From: Poteriospumella lacustris
Lineage: Eukaryota; Sar; Chrysophyceae; Chromulinales; Dinobryaceae
Assembly: GCA_008000375.1 (NCBI GenBank)
Contig: SMOI01000152.1
Location: forward strand, 1-64,000
DNA: 64,000 nt
Direction of reading: 5' to 3'
In this document: piece by piece, positions 62,507-64,000 of the stretch
Position numbering within the stretch: position 1 is the first letter of the stretch
Layout: each line of letters opens with the position of its first letter
Notes under the pieces: generated by a model
The model's database searches: none
What the model saw: the letters and a program-made list of their open reading frames with translations, nothing else
Told to the model about the DNA's origin: nothing
Position numbers and translations under genes: made by a program

Positions 62507-63286
62507 ATGACCACCACCATGAATCACCGCGATCTCTGCCAGCTCATCGACCGATGTCTCCTCCGCACTTCGGAGTTGTACTGTGGGCGAGTGTTGCCGT
62601 ATGGCATCCGTCAACTCAACAAAGACTTCCTCATCGTGACATTGGATAACAACATTATTCGCACAGCCGTGAAGCAGTGGAAAGAGAACCGCGATGATGC
62701 CATCGCTCGCTATGGCCACATCTCTCTGTGGGATACACACCGTGTGACCGACATGAGCAGGCTGTTTTACGGTCAACGGTCCTTCAACGACGACATCAGT
62801 GGATGGGACGTGTCCAAGGTGACCACGTTGAGTCACATGTTTGCAGCAGTATACGCCTTCAACCAGCCTATTGACACGTGGAACACCTCTAATGCCACCG
62901 ATATGAGCTATTTATTCTTTTTTGCAGAAGCATTTAACCAGCCGTTGGAAGACTGGGACGTGTAGTCTGTCACACTTATGGGTGGCATGTTCGGCGGTGC
63001 AATCACCTTCAACCAGCCGCTGTCGAAGTGGAATATCTCCTCGGTGGTAGATATGAACTTCATGTTTAACTTGGGCATTGCGTTCAACCAGCCGCTGGAC
63101 CAGTGGAACCTTGCTGCCGCCAGTGATATCTCCCATATGTTTGAGGATGCCAGTGCGTTCAACCAGCCGCTGGTGTCGTGGAACGTGGCATCGATCTCAC
63201 GGAAGCAGGATGTGTTTCTAGACGCCGTCACCTACTGGCAACCGGAGACTATGGCGGTGTGGCGGGCTGCAGGGTACACCGACTGA
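62507..63286 (+). pseudogene. DUF285 gene, subfamily C, with one nonsense codon
   Basis: Same length and frame as the gene at 60558 (259 codons plus stop). TCG is changed to TAG at 62963-62965 (WDV-stop instead of WDVSSV). Upstream is a normal head (CGRVLPYGIRQLNKDFL) and downstream are normal units through FNQPLVSWNVAS and the tail ETMAVWRAAGYTD. If translation stops there, a 152-residue protein with half a solenoid results. Confidence 0.82.
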
Positions 63287-64000
63287 CGTCCTCTTGGGCG
63301 TACCGCCATCCGCTGACGACACACTGCGGTCGGTGACGTAGTGTACACCACCGTTGATCACTACAGTGGGCTATGCTACCCTACCAGCGGTCCACCGTCA
63401 TCGATCCCGTCTACAGTGAGGTGGGTGCGAACGCCTCACTGCCTCCGCTGCGGATCACGGGTGGACGTAGCTGCCTCCCTCCAGTTGACCTGCATCCGCT
63501 GGGCACCTATACGTGGAGAGGGCATAGCCATGCGATGGTGTGACAGGGATGCATAGATTACTGTACACGTAGCTGCCACAACCCACCTGTAACCAGTACA
63601 CCAGCCTACACCGCTACCCTCGTACCTTACCGTGGAGCTGCGGTGGATCCGTCGTAGGTCGCTGCGGACCACTGCCACTCGGACCACTGCCAACGACTAC
63701 ACGTCGTACCTGTCTACGTCTGCTCCGTACGCTACCTGTCCGATCGGTGTCTACCCACATTCGTACCGGCCGCCATGGAGGCACCCCCGGAGGTCGAGGC
63801 ACACCCGCGATGGCCTGCCGTTCGACCCCCCTCGACTGGCGAGACAGGGTATGTCCAGGTACCCTGGTGATCGCACCGGTAGACCTGGGTGTACCGTGGG
63901 TCGATACAATGCCAGTTTGTTCTTTGATGAAATACAGTGTAAACCGTTACTTCTCACATTCATTCTTTTGTTATCTCAGCTAAACCTACTTCAACACATA
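63287..64000. other. 3' flank of subfamily C and unassigned sequence
   Basis: 63287-63440 matches 61338-61480 (CCATCCGCTGACGACACACT, GGTCGGTGACG), the shared 3' flank of the C genes. From 63480 to the end no gene is recognised. Confidence 0.6.

Noticed and set aside
3682-62965. Stop-codon reassignment to explain the many in-frame TAA and TAG codons in DUF285 copies
   Set aside because: TAA, TAG and TGA all end well-supported genes in the window (for example, TAG in the ZIP, kinase, F-box and Fic genes, TGA in the RING and patatin genes, TAA in the gene at 23618). The internal stops differ between paralogues, so they are mutations.
855-63286. Bacterial contamination or recent transfer from Mycoplasma-like bacteria as the source of the DUF285 genes
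   Set aside because: The genes are interleaved with intron-containing eukaryotic genes, share flanks over the whole window and carry a head domain I do not recognise from bacterial BspA proteins. Ancient transfer cannot be excluded.
26925-64000. Giant-virus origin of the window
   Set aside because: Multiple short spliceosomal introns, a signal-peptide ZIP transporter, long low-complexity spacers and many pseudogenes fit a nuclear genome better. No viral hallmark gene was seen.
1-64000. tRNA or rRNA genes
   Set aside because: I noticed no cloverleaf-like box A/box B pairs or rRNA core sequences by eye. A covariance-model search with tRNAscan-SE and Infernal would be decisive and could not be run.

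Overview
The window is nuclear DNA from a unicellular eukaryote. Several genes only make sense when joined across GT-AG introns (short ones of 45-71 nt, and two of about 325 nt). Other genes encode a signal-anchor Golgi-type glycosyltransferase, a ZIP metal transporter, sphingosine kinase, F-box/LRR, RING and U-box proteins. The lineage cannot be fixed from sequence alone. A large DUF285 (BspA-like) family together with this gene set would fit an alga or another free-living protist. TAA, TAG and TGA all end genes normally, so the genetic code is standard. Positions 18389-18398 are an assembly gap.

The window is dominated by one multigene family, which I call the DUF285 family here. Each protein has a conserved head (LCLYRVV...LPFGVRQMIK-Y, then a DN-TLR-AV-LW block) followed by a solenoid of 25-residue units of the type FNQPLDTWDVSQVT-M--MF--ATS, which is 75 bp per unit. 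Subfamily A occupies 0.8-26.3 kb on both strands. Subfamily B is a tandem plus-strand array at 31.5-39.9 kb plus one large minus-strand copy at 57.2-58.8 kb. Subfamily C is a tandem pair at 60.5-63.3 kb. A very decayed subfamily D lies divergently upstream of two A genes. Eleven copies look intact, two are slightly shortened at the C-terminus, six are broken by nonsense codons, frameshifts or deletions, and several more are short remnants. Flanking DNA was copied with the genes, so 5' and 3' flanks recur as families.

Single-copy genes sit in islands between the arrays. These are a type II membrane glycosyltransferase (18.2-19.7 kb, minus), an acidic protein of unknown function (23.6-24.6 kb, minus), a fucosyltransferase-like protein with one intron (26.9-28.6 kb), a ZIP transporter (29.2-30.9 kb, minus), a RING protein (40.3-40.9 kb), a six-exon F-box/LRR protein (41.4-43.6 kb), a two-exon sphingosine kinase (44.4-47.7 kb, minus), a two-exon U-box/ARM/patatin phospholipase (50.2-52.8 kb), a broken HNH-type gene (53.0-53.7 kb) and a Fic-domain protein (55.8-56.7 kb, minus). 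Several of these islands are much richer in G+C than the DUF285 arrays.

The best candidate for an undescribed system is the DUF285 family itself. It is a fast-evolving repertoire of modular repeat proteins without visible secretion signals, with mosaic copies, recent unit duplications and many decayed copies that could act as sequence donors. Also notable are the U-box/patatin fusion, a small hAT-like element at 62.2 kb with a matched empty site in the window, and an RtcB gene fragment captured inside a duplicated flank.
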